A DNA stretch of 64,000 bases from Agelas oroides. Lineage: Eukaryota > Porifera > Demospongiae > Agelasida > Agelasidae. The notes beneath the pieces are model-generated. The model saw only the letters and a program-made list of their open reading frames with translations. It had not been told where the DNA came from and did no database searches. The translations under genes and the position numbers were made by a program. The stretch covers positions 26,746,316 to 26,810,315 of the forward strand of contig OX422183.1 of assembly GCA_949130485.1 (NCBI GenBank), read 5' to 3'. Below, one piece after another: positions 10,901-21,199 of the stretch (its first letter is position 1; every line of letters starts with the position of its first letter).

Positions 10901-12910
10901 ATCCTGGAAATACAGTTGCATGATGAGATACTGCATCATATGGTTAAGGCTAGTCATCTGACTGCATTTTGTGCACAAGATAGCAGTCTCCATCATTCTA
11001 CCAGTCACCTCAGCATAGCTGATGAGGCCTGATATTGGCTGAAACACATCCTACACAGTAGGTGACTTTACACAACACCTAGGCCTGCCTGCCTTTTTTG
11101 GGGAGATATGGTTAATCAATAGTTTGTGTACATGGTTGTACAATTATCAGTCTATGAAAGCTAAAAGTAGACATGTTTACCTATTATCAGTGGTGCCTAT
11201 AACCAACTTTGGAACACTTTCAAGAGGTAGATAGTCTGGAATACAGATCTCTTGGTTCTGTTTCAAAATACAGAAGTGGCATATCATGCAGACTAGGGCT
11301 GTCACGATATATCGTATGTCGTTATGTCATGACATAAAGTAGTCTCAACATGATATGACATAAGCCTAGTCTATATTGATATTTTTAAACAGTATGCATT
11401 TGCATAATTACTTAGCTGGTGCTGAACACACAATAAGCTGACACAAAACGTAGGAAATTTGAACCAAACACTAGCATACTAAGTTAATGAGTCACTTATG
11501 AATTTTTCATGCAATGATAGACTAAAATTAACCTCATGTCACTTCATATCATGACAAAATTACAGACTTATGATATAAAATTTTAGCCATGTCCTGGCAG
11601 GCCTAATGCAGACTCAAAGGTGTTGTGTGGCAGGGCATGAAATCTGTGTATTGTGTATACCCAGGTCAAGTATACAATACTGACCAGCCAATAACTGTGC
11701 ATGCAACTACATTGTACATGTACTCCCCAGGATGTGGCATTCTCGGATCCTAAGAATGAGCAGGCCCTGGGCCAACTTCTGGTACTGCTACAGTACAAAT
11801 GGCCCAAAGAGGAGGAGATGTTTGCTAGTGTGATCACCACCATTCAAAAGAGGAGAAAATTCAACTTCCCAGAATTCTTCAATTATGTCATAAGTATCCT
11901 CTGTATTTTGTACTGTAGCATCCGTGAAGATGAGTCAGTAAAATACTAATGGTACGAATAATCTAAAATGGGTTCAGTACATGTGCCCTGTGTAACTGGT
12001 ACGCGATTTTTTTTTGGTGCAACATAGCAAACAGCAGATGATGTTTCAACATGGCACAAAATAGTGTATAGATAGAATGCTGGATAGAATTTACGTACTG
12101 CGCTCAACTTTCATTAATGGCAGAGTTTGTGCACACTATGTTACAGTAGCTATGTCAATGTCCGACTTGAATATGCAGCACATGAATTGTTCTTCAGCAG
12201 ATTGTGTGTGTGTGTGTGTGGAGGGGGGAGGGAGGATATAGTACAGTCCATGAATCCACTCTTCCTCCATTGAGCCCAATTTCCCAATGTATTTACCTGA
12301 GTTTACAATAGCAATCGACATCCTTGAAGAGATACTCTACCTGTCCAACTGTGACTCCCTTCAAGTTACCTTGCTCCCTCAGGAAAACAGCACAAGGTAT
12401 ATAAGTGTGCATGGCAACACTTCTCATATTAGCATTTGCATGTAAAATACCTAAGTTTCAAAAGGCCCCCATCCATCCTTTCTACACATTTAGCCTCCTC
12501 AGCACAAACTGGGCTAAGTATGCATGTGACAAGGACATTGAAAATAGTTAGTGTTGACAGAGAATAGAAGGAGGAAAAGAAACCCACTACCCAAAGATAG
12601 AGAGTTGTTTGTGGATTCCACCATTTTATGCATTTCCAGGAGTATTGGTTCTCACTCACATGACAGAAACCATATTGTTTGTACATGTTTACCAATAGTA
12701 CTGACTGTACTCACCAACGGAAATGTATAAATGTGCACACACTTTTGCCACAACCATAGATCTCGCACAGTAACCCGTGGTGTGAACAGGGGAGCACGGG
12801 AGGATCTCATGGCTGCAATGGAGAAGCAAATCAAGAGATGTGACGAACCTATTGAACCTTTACTTAGAACGTTCTTTAAACAGGAAAAGTTATCTTTTAG
12901 TCCTGAGTAA
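484..12910 (+). CDS. INTS10: Integrator complex subunit 10, C-terminal half (spliced, 5' partial)
   Basis: INTS10 is a helical-repeat subunit of the nuclear Integrator complex, which cleaves snRNAs and attenuates Pol II transcription. Proposed exons: 484-585, 1459-1522, 1810-1902, 1997-2079, 3028-3134, 8915-8996, 9213-9327, 9862-9941, 11731-11893, 12312-12396, 12760-12910 (TAA). Phases agree throughout and total 374 codons plus stop, matching the second half of the 710-residue human protein. Diagnostic stretches are TKRRKLDD (human KKRKLAE), FSRLCQQW...FRADMAIYK, LLSCTTKEMLPYC, ALGQLLVLLQYKWP, FFNYVI-TIDILEE and VTRGVNRGAREDL. The exon at 8915 and the donor at 3134 are the weakest parts. The first exon's 5' phase is unknown because the N-terminal exons lie outside the window. 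Introns carry several transposons; the gene is convergent with the minus-strand DUF5054 gene. Confidence 0.87.
586..1458. other. INTS10 intron, no recognised feature
   Basis: This is AT-rich intronic sequence without a convincing ORF. It contains TATAATCGGTTAA near 812; the related word TTAACCGATTA near 10096 and its complement near 10743 suggest a shared repeat family. An alternative acceptor at 1447-1448 would start the next exon at 1449, but in a phase that does not match the preceding exon, so 1459 was preferred. Confidence 0.5.
1912..1939. repeat. (GT)n microsatellite
   Basis: About fourteen GT dinucleotides, then an imperfect GC/GT tail. It starts about 10 bases after the 5' splice site that ends the 1810-1902 INTS10 exon, so it lies inside the short 94-bp intron. 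The complementary (CA)n accounts for the His/Thr-rich minus-strand open frame here, which is not a gene. Confidence 0.95.
2790..2960 (+). repeat. dispersed repeat, copy 1 (inverted copy at 10928-11090)
   Basis: Contains GTGTAGGATGTGTTTCAGCC, AGGCCTCATCAGCT and GCAGTCAGATG. The reverse complement recurs at 10928-11090 with moderate divergence. Both copies lie in INTS10 introns in opposite orientation. No coding homology was recognised. Confidence 0.75.
3185..3206. repeat. (TATG)n microsatellite
   Basis: Five to six tandem TATG units in the large INTS10 intron, about 50 bases after the proposed 3134 splice donor. Confidence 0.9.
4860..5349 (+). pseudogene. decayed mobile-element protein, N-terminal coiled-coil part
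   Basis: The frame from about 4890 reads V-R-F-S-D-I-Q-E-A-L-K-V-Q-F, then shifts to A-I-Q-S-A-F-P-N-A-Q-K-K-R and continues from 5020 as a 109-residue open stretch. That stretch is heptad-like (LAAEQLKNQQLTVKVKKLE), predicting a coiled coil, and ends with a TGA at 5347-5349. It precedes the DUF6589-like fragments in the same orientation, so I infer it is the N-terminal part of the same decayed protein. The family name is inferred from the neighbours; this part alone was not recognised. Confidence 0.5.
5358..5816 (+). repeat. 81-bp tandem repeat, six copies, in-frame
   Basis: The motif TTCTTGCTTTTCAGC begins at 5362, 5443, 5524, 5605, 5685 and 5766, giving a period of 81 bp (27 codons) with one copy shortened to 80 bp. 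Four units read through in frame as variants of FLLFS(I/V)ASDSEFQGL followed by PDVYSLFEQL. The single-base loss in the fourth unit breaks the frame. Every unit carries a pyrimidine tract plus CAG, so each copy could act as a 3' splice site. The array sits exactly between two parts of the decayed transposase. Confidence 0.95.
5813..7080 (+). pseudogene. DUF6589-type transposase-like relic with internal inversion
   Basis: Plus-strand pieces read S-Y-R-A-T-W-G-C-L-R-Q-L and W-V-Y-D-N-L-N-I-H-Q-T-V-R-H-E-R-E up to about 6120. From 6368 they resume as H-F-L-V-D-E-F, S-L-K-D-L-K-S-F-L-P-P, IVPMKILF, then LSWANEVPG and LLAAICTQLSIQSP before decaying. The YDNxN motif and this order are characteristic of DUF6589 proteins, which are common in sponge, cnidarian and fungal mobile elements. 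The piece expected between these parts is present on the opposite strand (6123-6368). Many stops and frameshifts make it a pseudogene. The family is assigned from remembered motifs, not a search. Confidence 0.7.
6123..6368 (-). pseudogene. inverted internal segment of the DUF6589-type relic
   Basis: The minus strand has an 81-residue open frame containing K-M-L-N-M-T-A-R-L-A-V, I-Q-N-L-P-D-E-D-F-D-W and DILPSAADAAALKK. In related elements this part follows the YDNxN...RHERE region and precedes the HFLVDEF region. Those two regions flank it here on the plus strand, so a segment of about 245 bp appears to have been inverted in place. Confidence 0.75.
8915..8996 (+). other. INTS10: candidate INTS10 exon (weak)
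   Basis: This is the best candidate for the exon joining 3028-3134 to 9213-9327. It follows a pyrimidine-rich acceptor (TTCTGTACTAG). Read after the two bases left at 3133-3134, it gives Y-Q-C-M-I-L-A-T-C-G-C-L, comparable to human LIQLATCHFAL. It ends in phase 0 as the next exon requires. The donor (ACT|GTCTCT) is weak and about eleven residues have no counterpart. Another frame of this stretch is also open. Confidence 0.45.
9010..9065. repeat. short foldback of the CTCRTTCC family
   Basis: Arms AGTCTCGTTCCCAGACC and GGTCTAGGAATGAGACT form an imperfect hairpin. The word AGCCTCGTTCCCAG, or close variants, recurs near 4169, 28241, 31946 and 49626, often at repeat edges. Confidence 0.7.
10096..10180. 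repeat. paired ATACGCG repeats with embedded palindrome
   Basis: TTATACGCGATAGACGCAT-ATACGCGTCAC is repeated about 45 bases later as TATACGCAGTAGATGCGTATACGCGTCAC. The second copy holds the near-palindrome ATGCGTATACGCGT. The words TTAACCGATTA (left) and TAATCGGTTAA (10743) may mark the ends of an element of about 650 bp. No coding content was recognised. Confidence 0.55.
10928..11090 (-). repeat. dispersed repeat, inverted copy 2
   Basis: Reverse-complement counterpart of 2790-2960. It retains GGCTGAAACACATCCTACAC, GATGAGGCCTG and CATCTGACTGC. Confidence 0.75.
11294..11605. mobile_element. hAT-type non-autonomous element, 312 bp, 8-bp TSD
   Basis: The termini are TAGGGCTGTCA on the left and, reverse complemented, TAGGCCTGCCA on the right. 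The element is flanked by a perfect 8-bp direct duplication ATGCAGAC (11286-11293 and 11606-11613). An 8-bp duplication with such short TIRs is characteristic of the hAT superfamily. The interior is AT-rich (TATGTCATGACATA, ATATCATGACA) and has no transposase. It sits in the INTS10 intron upstream of the 11731 exon. Confidence 0.9.
12203..12221. repeat. (GT)n microsatellite
   Basis: About nine GT units followed by a G-rich run, in the INTS10 intron between exons 11731-11893 and 12312-12396. Confidence 0.9.
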
Positions 12911-13778
12911 CAATACAATTGGTTGGAAGCAGATCATTGCAAAGCTACTCACCCTGCCACAGTAGGAAGGTCTATGCAGAAGTTAGATTCATTTATTCTG
13001 TTTTTGTCATGTCTTACAGTAGCTACATCTTGCATCTACAGTACTGAGGATAGTCACACATCATGTGCTGTATCATAGGTTGTACAAATTGGTTGTAACA
13101 AACACCTAATAAGAAGGGACACAGCTAAGGAACATTACCCATGCTGAGATCTTCTCATCTGGAAGCACTTTTATGTCACATTACCAGCATTGTCAGCATT
13201 ATTTCATACAGCACACTGCAACTTAGCGGCTAAGTGACACAAGTAGGGTTCATGGTGCATTTAGCTAACACCATGGAATCAAGATGTTGTAGCAGTTCTT
13301 TGTGAGTATGGATTTATCATTATTCAGCCATTACCTTGCTCTTCTTAGAAGGCCAAACAACATGCCTTCTTTCTTGAACAAGCATATTAGTGACTGTTGC
13401 TTCATTACTCCCAGGCTTTTTATTCCGATTTTGTCTCGTAGCTTTTAGAGTCTAAGGCGAGGATTAGGTGTACACAGATAGCTCAAAAGAGGGGTGTTGT
13501 TGTAATATGATGGCGGTATAGGAGAACTGAAAATGGTACAAAACCCTGTCAACTGTATAGTCTCCCTTGGTTTGTGGGAGGAAAAGAGAAGAGCTCAGGG
13601 AGCCACCAGATTGTGTCGACCCCAGATACAAAGGAGCATGGTGACCACAGTTGTCACACTGAGAGACATCAGCTTTGAATACCAAATGCAAGAATGATGA
13701 CACCACACTCACGTTTTTTTTAATAGCATCGATTCCCAAGTGACAGTGACAAATATTCTAGCTGCTTAGTTAAGTTCA
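12911..13778. other. INTS10 3' flank, no gene recognised
   Basis: Sequence following the INTS10 stop codon. The 91-residue minus-strand open frame at 13464-13739 matches nothing I recognise. I found no convincing AATAAA signal close to the stop. Confidence 0.4.
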
Positions 13779-13782
13779 TTAA

Positions 13783-14066
13783 CCCTCTTGGCGCGGCAGT
13801 AATATTACATCACCATTAATTAACCATGACAGCTGTTGCATAATCAGCATTATTTGGCGGCCCTTGTCAAAATTCACAATCACTCACACATTAGTACCGC
13901 CCCTTCTGTCTTCTGCGTAGTGATGTAAGTGGAAAGGTGTGGCCTAAACTTACTATCAGTATGATTTCAGTAATCAAAGTCTCAAAGAACAGTGATTGGT
14001 ATTTACACCAGTGAGCGATAGGCATGTACATGCATAATTGTATATATACTCATCGCGCCCAGAGGG
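13783..14066. mobile_element. piggyBac-type MITE, 284 bp, TTAA target sites
   Basis: TTAA at 13779-13782 and 14067-14070 flank ends CCCTCTTGGCGCG and, reverse complemented, CCCTCTGGGCGCG (one mismatch). TTAA duplication plus CCC-starting inverted ends is the piggyBac signature. It has no ORF. It may have been mobilised by a transposase like the relic at 1-300. An internal segment recurs inverted at 16040-16112. Confidence 0.85.
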
Positions 14067-14089
14067 TTAAGTTAGAACAGCATGTTCTT

Positions 14090-15560
14090 GTTTTCGTTTT
14101 GATCCTTACAGGACAGTAGGCAACCAACCTCTCCACTTGATTGGTTGAGTGTGAAATCAGCAATAGATAGTTGGCAAAGGGATGCCCATGCCCAAAAGGT
14201 TTGGCTAGATAGGTAGCTACCACTGACTTTTTGGCATTAGAGAGCAGAGTGTCACCGACACAGGCAAAGGTGCACTCAATTCTAACCACAATACCAACCC
14301 CAGTGAAAGTCTCAATCTGGAAAATTAGACTTACTGGCCATCCAGACTATCATGGGCTCAGGTCAAGTTATATGATAGGACTAATATGGACTATACTCAG
14401 AAAATCTCCAAGTGAAATGAAACCTGCAATGGAAACGACTGGGTAGCTATACAAAAACCATAGTAAGTTGTGGTCAGGAAGTTACTTGTGCCTCAAACAT
14501 GGGAAGCCTTCCAAAGGTCCACATTAGTCTGTTTGGGGTACTTTTCAAAAGCCAACCATGGAAGTGGAGGACAATACTAGACCTGTCTTTCCCCCATGGT
14601 GACCATTTACAATGGTGGAAGATGTGATGGCCTGAGTGGATAGCTACTCAAAGCAAAGTGGGATTACACAACTGGCACATTACCTAGATGGTTTCATTCT
14701 CATACTGCCTCCAACTTGGTATAGCATAAATTGATGCCACTTTTCTCCAAGAAAATCAGACAGCTTGATTGTGATGCAAGGTATGATACTGAACTCGATC
14801 ATCACTCTAGAAGTTGGCTCCAGAGGAGTTATAAACCCTGCTATCCTGCAATTCCTGAAGGCAACCTGCACAACTGTATGCCTTCTGAATGGAGTGGTCT
14901 AAGAACGTGTTCTTCACCATATAAGCAAGCCAGTGGTTTCTAAGAATGGTGGTGACATTTTTTTCTAATGCATGATGTTAGTGTAAGTTGGACAGAAAAA
15001 TAGTTTCATATGTTACAGGAGGCTTCACAATCTGCTTGATGGCTGCCCTCCTGCTGCATGAGTTGGAATGTCTGCAACCAGCAACCAAGAGAGCAGTCTG
15101 AATGGATGGACATCTCTTGCAAATGAGGTAGCTGACTTAGTCAAACAGGGAGAGGGACGTAGAGAACTCAGAGCATTTGATGGCCTCAGAAACCTCATCC
15201 ACTTATAATATCTCATCACTATCAAACTCTGTCCACAGCTGAGAATTGGAGGTGTTGGCATCCATGATCAGGAGACACATACCTGTCACTGCCATTTTAG
15301 AGGTTCTCCAAGAAACTGCTTGATGATAGCTAACTCCACCATGCAATGGCACTACAACTGATTGACCTCCCACAGAAAGTGAGACATGAATTCGCCAAAG
15401 AGGTGTATACCGTGATGACCCTCGAGACTTTGTTCAATCAGCATGAGCATATAGCTAGTTCCATGCAGTTGTTCTTCTTGCGCTTTGACCCAAGGTATAT
15501 GAAAGAAGCAGCATAAGAATTCAAGAAGGTCTTCAAACTAATCAGGGAACACAAGAGGTC
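14090..15560 (+). pseudogene. reverse-transcriptase retroelement relics (DIRS-like style)
   Basis: Broken plus-strand frames carry retroelement-like fragments. TPVKVSIWKIRLTGHPDY resembles the region before RT in DIRS-like elements. FGVLFKSQPWKWRTILDLSF resembles an RT N-terminal block, and HYLDGFILILPP looks like a mutated YLDDF catalytic motif. Further on, LANEVADLVKQGEGRREL and LRIGGVGIHD look retroelement-derived and may belong to a second element. Frames change many times and stops are frequent, so nothing is functional. The class assignment is tentative. Confidence 0.5.
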
Positions 15561-16039
15561 ATCATCAGTCAGCAAGCACTACTCTATATTTATTTGCTTC
15601 ACATCCATTAATTCTTGCGAAGTTGCAGGAAGGTTTTAGGATGCCCCAAGATTCTGGGAGGTCTCAAGGGATAGTATTCTGGATTGTACGTACAACTTTA
15701 TATGGCACTTCATGGCTGCTAGTGATTGCCCTCCATTGTTCTGGTGCATGGTTGACGTCCACTATATTTGCCACAAGTTTGGGATGGGGGGGGGGGAATA
15801 ACTTCAAAGGGGGACAGCTTACTTTGTAGTGAGTTGCCCCCAGGGGACACTATACTTCGGTGGGGAAGTTACTTCGTGACACATGTTAGGCCCTGAAACT
15901 AATCAGGTTGATTACTCTGAGAAGTGGACCCCTGGACAGGCTCAGTTATTGAAACATGCTCTAGTCAACTGAGGTAATGAATCATTCACCTCAGTGGCTG
16001 AGTTAATATTCAAGTATAGTTAAGACATGTACAATGATA

Positions 16040-16112
16040 CACGGTGCATCATTTGGTGCGAATACCAATCACTGTTTTTTGAGACTTTGACTACTGAAAT
16101 CATATATAGAGG
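16040..16112 (-). repeat. partial inverted copy of the piggyBac-type MITE interior
   Basis: AATACCAATCACTG, TTTGAGACTTTGA and TACTGAAATCATA match the reverse complement of 13966-14015 with few differences. The ends with TTAA are not visible, so this is a fragment. Confidence 0.75.
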
Positions 16113-16708
16113 ACAGCAACTGGTACATCAAAAGATGTACCACCTTGTATTATTTGTTGTAAGACTACTACTGTAAGTCCCAATTTTGATAGGTAACTTA
16201 GTACAGAAGTCTTTTTAATCATGTAGCTAGCTCCAAATCTGTATGGGCTGTCACCAACAATGTGGACTTCGTCAAAAAGAACAAAGATATGTACCACGTT
16301 GGTGTGAGTCCAATCAATACTGTAACTCTTTGCATGATTTCTGAAAACTACCCCTGTCTATACCTATAGCTAAGTAACCGATGACATAGGAAAACTGGAT
16401 ATGTGACTCAGAAAAGGCATTTACCAATGTGCATTGTGTACCAAGGAGGAATCCGGACTATAGCATTCACAACCTCATTTGAATGAACTCCGCTTATCCC
16501 TATACATATCCACTTTACCACAAACATCACCCAGTTTACCAATTCCTTTTTCATGGTGATCAGATTATATCACCTCAACAGCATAATTCCCTTAACATTT
16601 TAAAGTTTGAGCAGTTATTTCTAGATCAAAACATGCACTATATCAAAGTTTATCCTGGGCTACAAATGATAAAAGAAGACCGTACTGGTCATAACAAAAC
16701 TTACAATA
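16113..16708. other. 3' flank of the DUF5054 gene, no feature recognised
   Basis: AT-rich sequence downstream of the minus-strand DUF5054 stop codon. The short open frames are not supported by any motif. Confidence 0.4.
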
Positions 16709-18873
16709 TTAAGGTGAATTAGGAAGAGTCATCTGGAAACGATACTTGGATGAAGCTTCATCTTGCAAATAGGGATACCACATGATGTAATTTGTGCCCC
16801 AGATATTGTTGTATATATTGAACGCAAAACCCTTGTTTGTATCAGGCTGTTGCATTGGAGTTGGGAATGGGGTAGGAAACCCTATACAAATGACACTGGT
16901 GTCAAGACCTTCAAAACTTAACTGCCTTCCACTATATGATATGCCATAGTCACTAGCATGGAGGTGCTTACTGCCATTTTTCACAACATCAAGTACAGAT
17001 AGTTGTTCACCCAGTTTGCTCACGACCATACTTGAAGCATTCTGGACAATGGGGTTGAAGTACAGTGATAAAGATTCTGGGATTCTGGTCGCAGTTTTGT
17101 CAACAAAATACACAGTATAATTGATATCAAGTGGCTGATTTAACTCTTCCCCAATTATAACTTCAATCCAAATAATTTGTGATCCACCATAGTCTGTGAC
17201 AACCTCTGGAGGAAAGTATGATTCCAAAAGAAAGCTACATGCTGAGGTGCTTAAGTTTCCTTTGTACCAAAGCGACTTTGGCTTAGGAGACACTGTCATC
17301 TTTTCTGTGCCATTTAGTCCTGGTTTCCCTAAGTCAAGATAGATGTAATGCTGGCTAAAATCATACAAATACTCATCCAAAAACTGTTTATAGTCATCAC
17401 CTGTGTACGTTTGATATATCACTTGTCCCAAAGGATGGTCATGATCAGCGTATAAAACATGAACTGAAAAGCGTTCATCATATAGGTAATCAACTGCCCC
17501 AGTTTCTGGTGAGAATTTTATAGTAATGGAACCACACCAAAAAGTTTCAGTTAAATCTGAGGTTTCTATGTATCCATTAGTCGAAATTTCGCCATTAAAC
17601 TTTAGTGATTCAATACCTTGATGAACTGCAGCTTTCAGTGGGTGGTCAGCTAGGAGTTGGATTGCATAATCAAGCCCCCAGAATCGTTGCTCAACCCAGG
17701 AGTTCACCATGTCCTGAAAGCTTGAAGAATTGATCACTGACTGAAATTCGTTGTTCTTCCAGTGGGTTGTGTCATTGAGAAAGGTCTTCACATCTTTTCC
17801 CCATGTATGTTCTCCATTTTTGATTAGCATTGCTGAAAAAGCAATGAATCGTGGGTCATCCAGAGAACAGTGACCGGTACTGACACAGTTCGATCGAAGA
17901 CGCATGACTTCACGAGCTTGAGCAGTTTTCCAGGGATCAGATGAAACACCATGGATCCAAGTGTCACCAATTTCCCCTCTGTAGATTGGAAGCTGTGATT
18001 TGAAAGCTGTAAGTTTATTAACAAAAGTGTCATATCCTGATGCAACTACATTTGCTTGTGGAAAGAGCTCCATTAAAGTTGCATAGTTTTGTACAACTTC
18101 ATTCACAGAAGGTGGACCACTATTGTCTTTTCTTATTGCAAAAGCAAGTGCTTCTTGCATTCCTGGAACAATCACCATGCTGTCCAATGATATTCCGTTC
18201 ATTCCACCATACCCATGAGGATGCCACATACCAATGATATCTTCACCAGAGTAAGAGTCCTCCCATACAAAAGCAGTTGGAACAGCAGGAGGCATACATG
18301 CAGTGTTCACTCCAACTGTGATTGCCTTAACCCCATTTTGTACAAGAATTGGAATTATGGAGCTTGTTGTTCCAGGTACATCTCGCTGGCTCATAGTAAC
18401 AGTTGGTTCCCTTCCAAACATGCTATCAAGCATGTGAGTAACACTGAATCCAAAATCAGCTAGTGATTCATCATAGAACTCCATTTGAGCATTAAAAGGA
18501 AAGGCGTGCCACACAACATCCCCTCTAATAATTGCCTCGGTGAACTCTCCCAGCTGCGTCTCATTTGGACAATGCAATCCTAGCTCTGGATAACAGTTGT
18601 AGTAAAGATACACAAGAAAAGGGTGTGTCGTGAAAACCAATCGTTCTTGGCCTTCTCGCTGGCGTAAATCATTTGCAATCTGGATGGTTTCAGGAAAGTA
18701 CTTGTCAAAGTATTCGTTCACAATGTTCGCAGCTGTGTTTGCGAAACCCACATCCAGATGGCAGGAGGATACCAAGTAAATGGTTTTCACATTTTTGCAT
18801 TACTACTATCCAGTGACAGTACGGATGAAAAGGCGAAGAAGAATACGAAAATTCGAGTCAACATAATTGTCAT
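16709..18873 (-). CDS. secreted DUF5054 / GH38-like glycoside hydrolase-related protein (one-base frameshift)
   Basis: The body (16709-18790) is a single open frame of 693 codons. Near its N-terminus is SSCHLDVGF, resembling the His-x-Asp metal-binding motif that opens GH38 mannosidase domains. Further motifs are W-H-A-F-P-F-N, S-Q-R-D-V-P-G-T, W-H-P-H-G-Y-G, G-D-T-W-I-H-G and RFWGLDYA. I recognise the DUF5054 family, which is GH38-related; its substrate is unknown to me. Sequons such as NETQ, NDTT, NSSS and NLST fit a secretory-pathway protein. The body has no ATG before the motif; its frame opens after a stop only four codons before base 18790. Immediately upstream, in another frame, ATG at 18871-18873 begins a typical signal peptide (hydrophobic core IFVFFFAFSSVLSL). 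The two frames meet at an A5 run (18792-18796); one more A would restore continuity. This is either a sequencing or allelic indel or a recent null mutation. Confidence 0.85.
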
Positions 18874-18879
18874 CAACCG

Positions 18880-19285
18880 AACCTGGCTAGCTAGCTCAGG
18901 TCAGCTCCACCTACCACATCACGTGATTGGACACATGATCTCGTTACTAAAATGGCGCAGCGGTTGGCAACGTTTGGGACGAAGCTGGTGTCCAAATCTG
19001 CCACTACCACGCTAAGTAAGATGAGTGCAAGTGTTTAAATACCACATTGGGAATCCTGTTATACTTTGGCTCGGTAGAAGTTTATGCTGCTTGTACTATG
19101 GGACGTGGAGTGCTCCCCCCCGCCCCAACAACTCCACATCCCCTTGGTGTATAGTAGGGGACACGGAGTGGCTCCCACATTCTAGATTCCCTACTATACT
19201 ATAGATAGGAACATGGAGTACTTTTTCACATCCTCTACATTTACATGGGTGATGGTAATGGTTAATCTCTGGACTGGCCGGCACC
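18880..19285. other. DUF5054 upstream region
   Basis: Possible promoter region of the minus-strand gene. It contains CACGTGAT at 18920. Further out are two imperfect copies of GGGACRYGGAGTG (19100 and 19159), a short local repeat. No TATA box was assigned. Confidence 0.35.
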
Positions 19286-20265
19286 AGAAGTTTGGTCCCC
19301 CAGACTATTTTTCACTGAAAAATACGGTCTACTGCTTGAAAAATCAGTCTGGGTTGATGACACATTTCAAGCCTTTTTTTTCTCACACAGGAGAATATAA
19401 CCTAACTGCAAATCAATGAAGGATAAACCTAGGCTGTTCACCAGGATGCCGATTCTGCTATGCTATTGTTCTAATTAAAGTATACCACCCACCTTTTGCA
19501 TAAGTTAGCAGCTCTAGCAACTTATTTTGCTTACCAAACTATTTCTTCGGGCTTTATAATGTTACCATATAGCATGATATTTTAGTGGGTCTTTTATTGC
19601 AGGAATTTCGGCGATTTTTATCTGTTCGAAAAATTATTTCAAGAAAAAATTTTTACACACTAACCACAGTTTTCATACTCTGATGCCCGATGGATCTCCT
19701 TAACTTTTTTGTGAGCGTCAATAGCCAAAACCAAGCTGCTAAATCCACAGGAATGCCCTCAAAAGAGATCTTCGCATGTGATATCTGCTGTGAAATACTA
19801 AGTGGCTGCATTGCAACAATCTGAAGTGAAGGTAATTTGTCCGAATGTACCTACAATAGTAGGCATTGCTTTGCTGACAGCTACGACCTTAAAGTCTAAT
19901 ATCAATGGCATGTTACAGTGCGTGTTAGATAGAATAAACCACACCGCATGTGGCTAAGTAGTGAACTATGGGCATGGCATACAAAGAGTAGTTAGCACAC
20001 AGCAAATTTGCGAATTTATTTTTCAACAAAATTTTTAAAAACTGCTATTCACAAATAAATTTAGACCCTCGAAAATTCAGCGTTATACAGCATACAAACA
20101 CTTGAACATGGAACTGTGGCATTAAATCACTCAGACCAAAGTACCTGCACTTGGACCATTATTCCACCTGCCGACTAGAATTTTACACTCCAGCGAACCA
20201 ATTTTCCAGGAATTTTGGTCTTCTGGACCAAAATTTTCACCAGACCAAACTTTCCATGACGGAAC
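19286..20265. mobile_element. MITE family A, copy 1 (about 980 bp)
   Basis: Edges carry AGTTTGGTCCCCCAGAC on the left and, reverse complemented, AAAGTTTGGTCTGG on the right, a degenerate inverted repeat. Internal words TTCTAATTAAAG, TTAGCAGCTCTAGCAACTTA, TTAAATCACTC and ACCATTATTCCAC recur in the same order at 23293-23998. No transposase frame is visible. Confidence 0.7.
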
Positions 20266-20828
20266 TATGGACTGAGTTTTGATGTTTGATGTTGCCAATC
20301 TGCCAATCTCAGTGTCTACATGTAAAACTGTTGTTAAAGTGCCTTAGGCCTTGGAGTGGCTCTGGGTGTAGCTCAGCCACCAAGGGCCAAGACACATGTC
20401 TATGATCATCTACTTACCCAAGAGTATGTCAGCTCTGGTAACATGACTGAATCATCAAGAGCATTTTGAAAGCTAAGTTAAAGATCCTAGGATTGGTCAA
20501 TTCTTGCAACATGTATTCATTTTAATTGACTGTCATAATCTCTGATGATCTATGTTGATTCTGTGTGCTGATGCTAAGGCTGAACAGTGCATTAAAGTTG
20601 CACTAGAGACACAAGTATGACTCCTCTAATGCAGTGAGAAATGCCAGAGGTACATACTTACATGTAGTCATGCAATTTCGTACTACTACCTCTTCAAAGC
20701 ATTCCTACATGTAGGACTCAGGTAACTAGATGTCAACTACTTTATGCCAATTGCCACATACGTAGAAAGCAGCAAAACCTCTGCTCTAGCCTAGGCAGTG
20801 ATTCTACGTAAGTAGGAAATAGTCAATA

Positions 20829-21199
20829 GTTGTGTGGACAAGCCAGGTTGCACACAAATGGTGGTAGGCTTGTCCATCTGCTCCTTCTGTCCATCTGCTC
20901 CTTTGAATTCCAAATGCTAACCTAGTAACGAAACCTCTTTACAAACTGCGATCATTTCTGTTTGCACCTCAGTTGTTGCTTTACAGCCTTGCCTTGAGCA
21001 ACAGCCACAACTGTCTATTGATATATAAGTGGTAGAGTTATACACAAGAGAGTAGAACAGACAACATAACAGTATCTTATATTACACATTGTTTCAGGAA
21101 CTATTGTTCATGATTAGAAGTACCTAAGTGATAATAACAGAAAGAGCAGAAGGACAAGCCTACCACCATTTGTGTGCAACCTGACTTGTCCACATATTC
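20829..21199. mobile_element. foldback MITE, about 370 bp
   Basis: Left arm GGACAAGCCAGGTTGCACAC and continuing to about 20875 matches the reverse complement of 21151-21195 nearly perfectly over about 40 bp; homology weakens further inward. The interior has no ORF. It is intergenic, upstream of the RSRC2-like gene. Confidence 0.9.
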
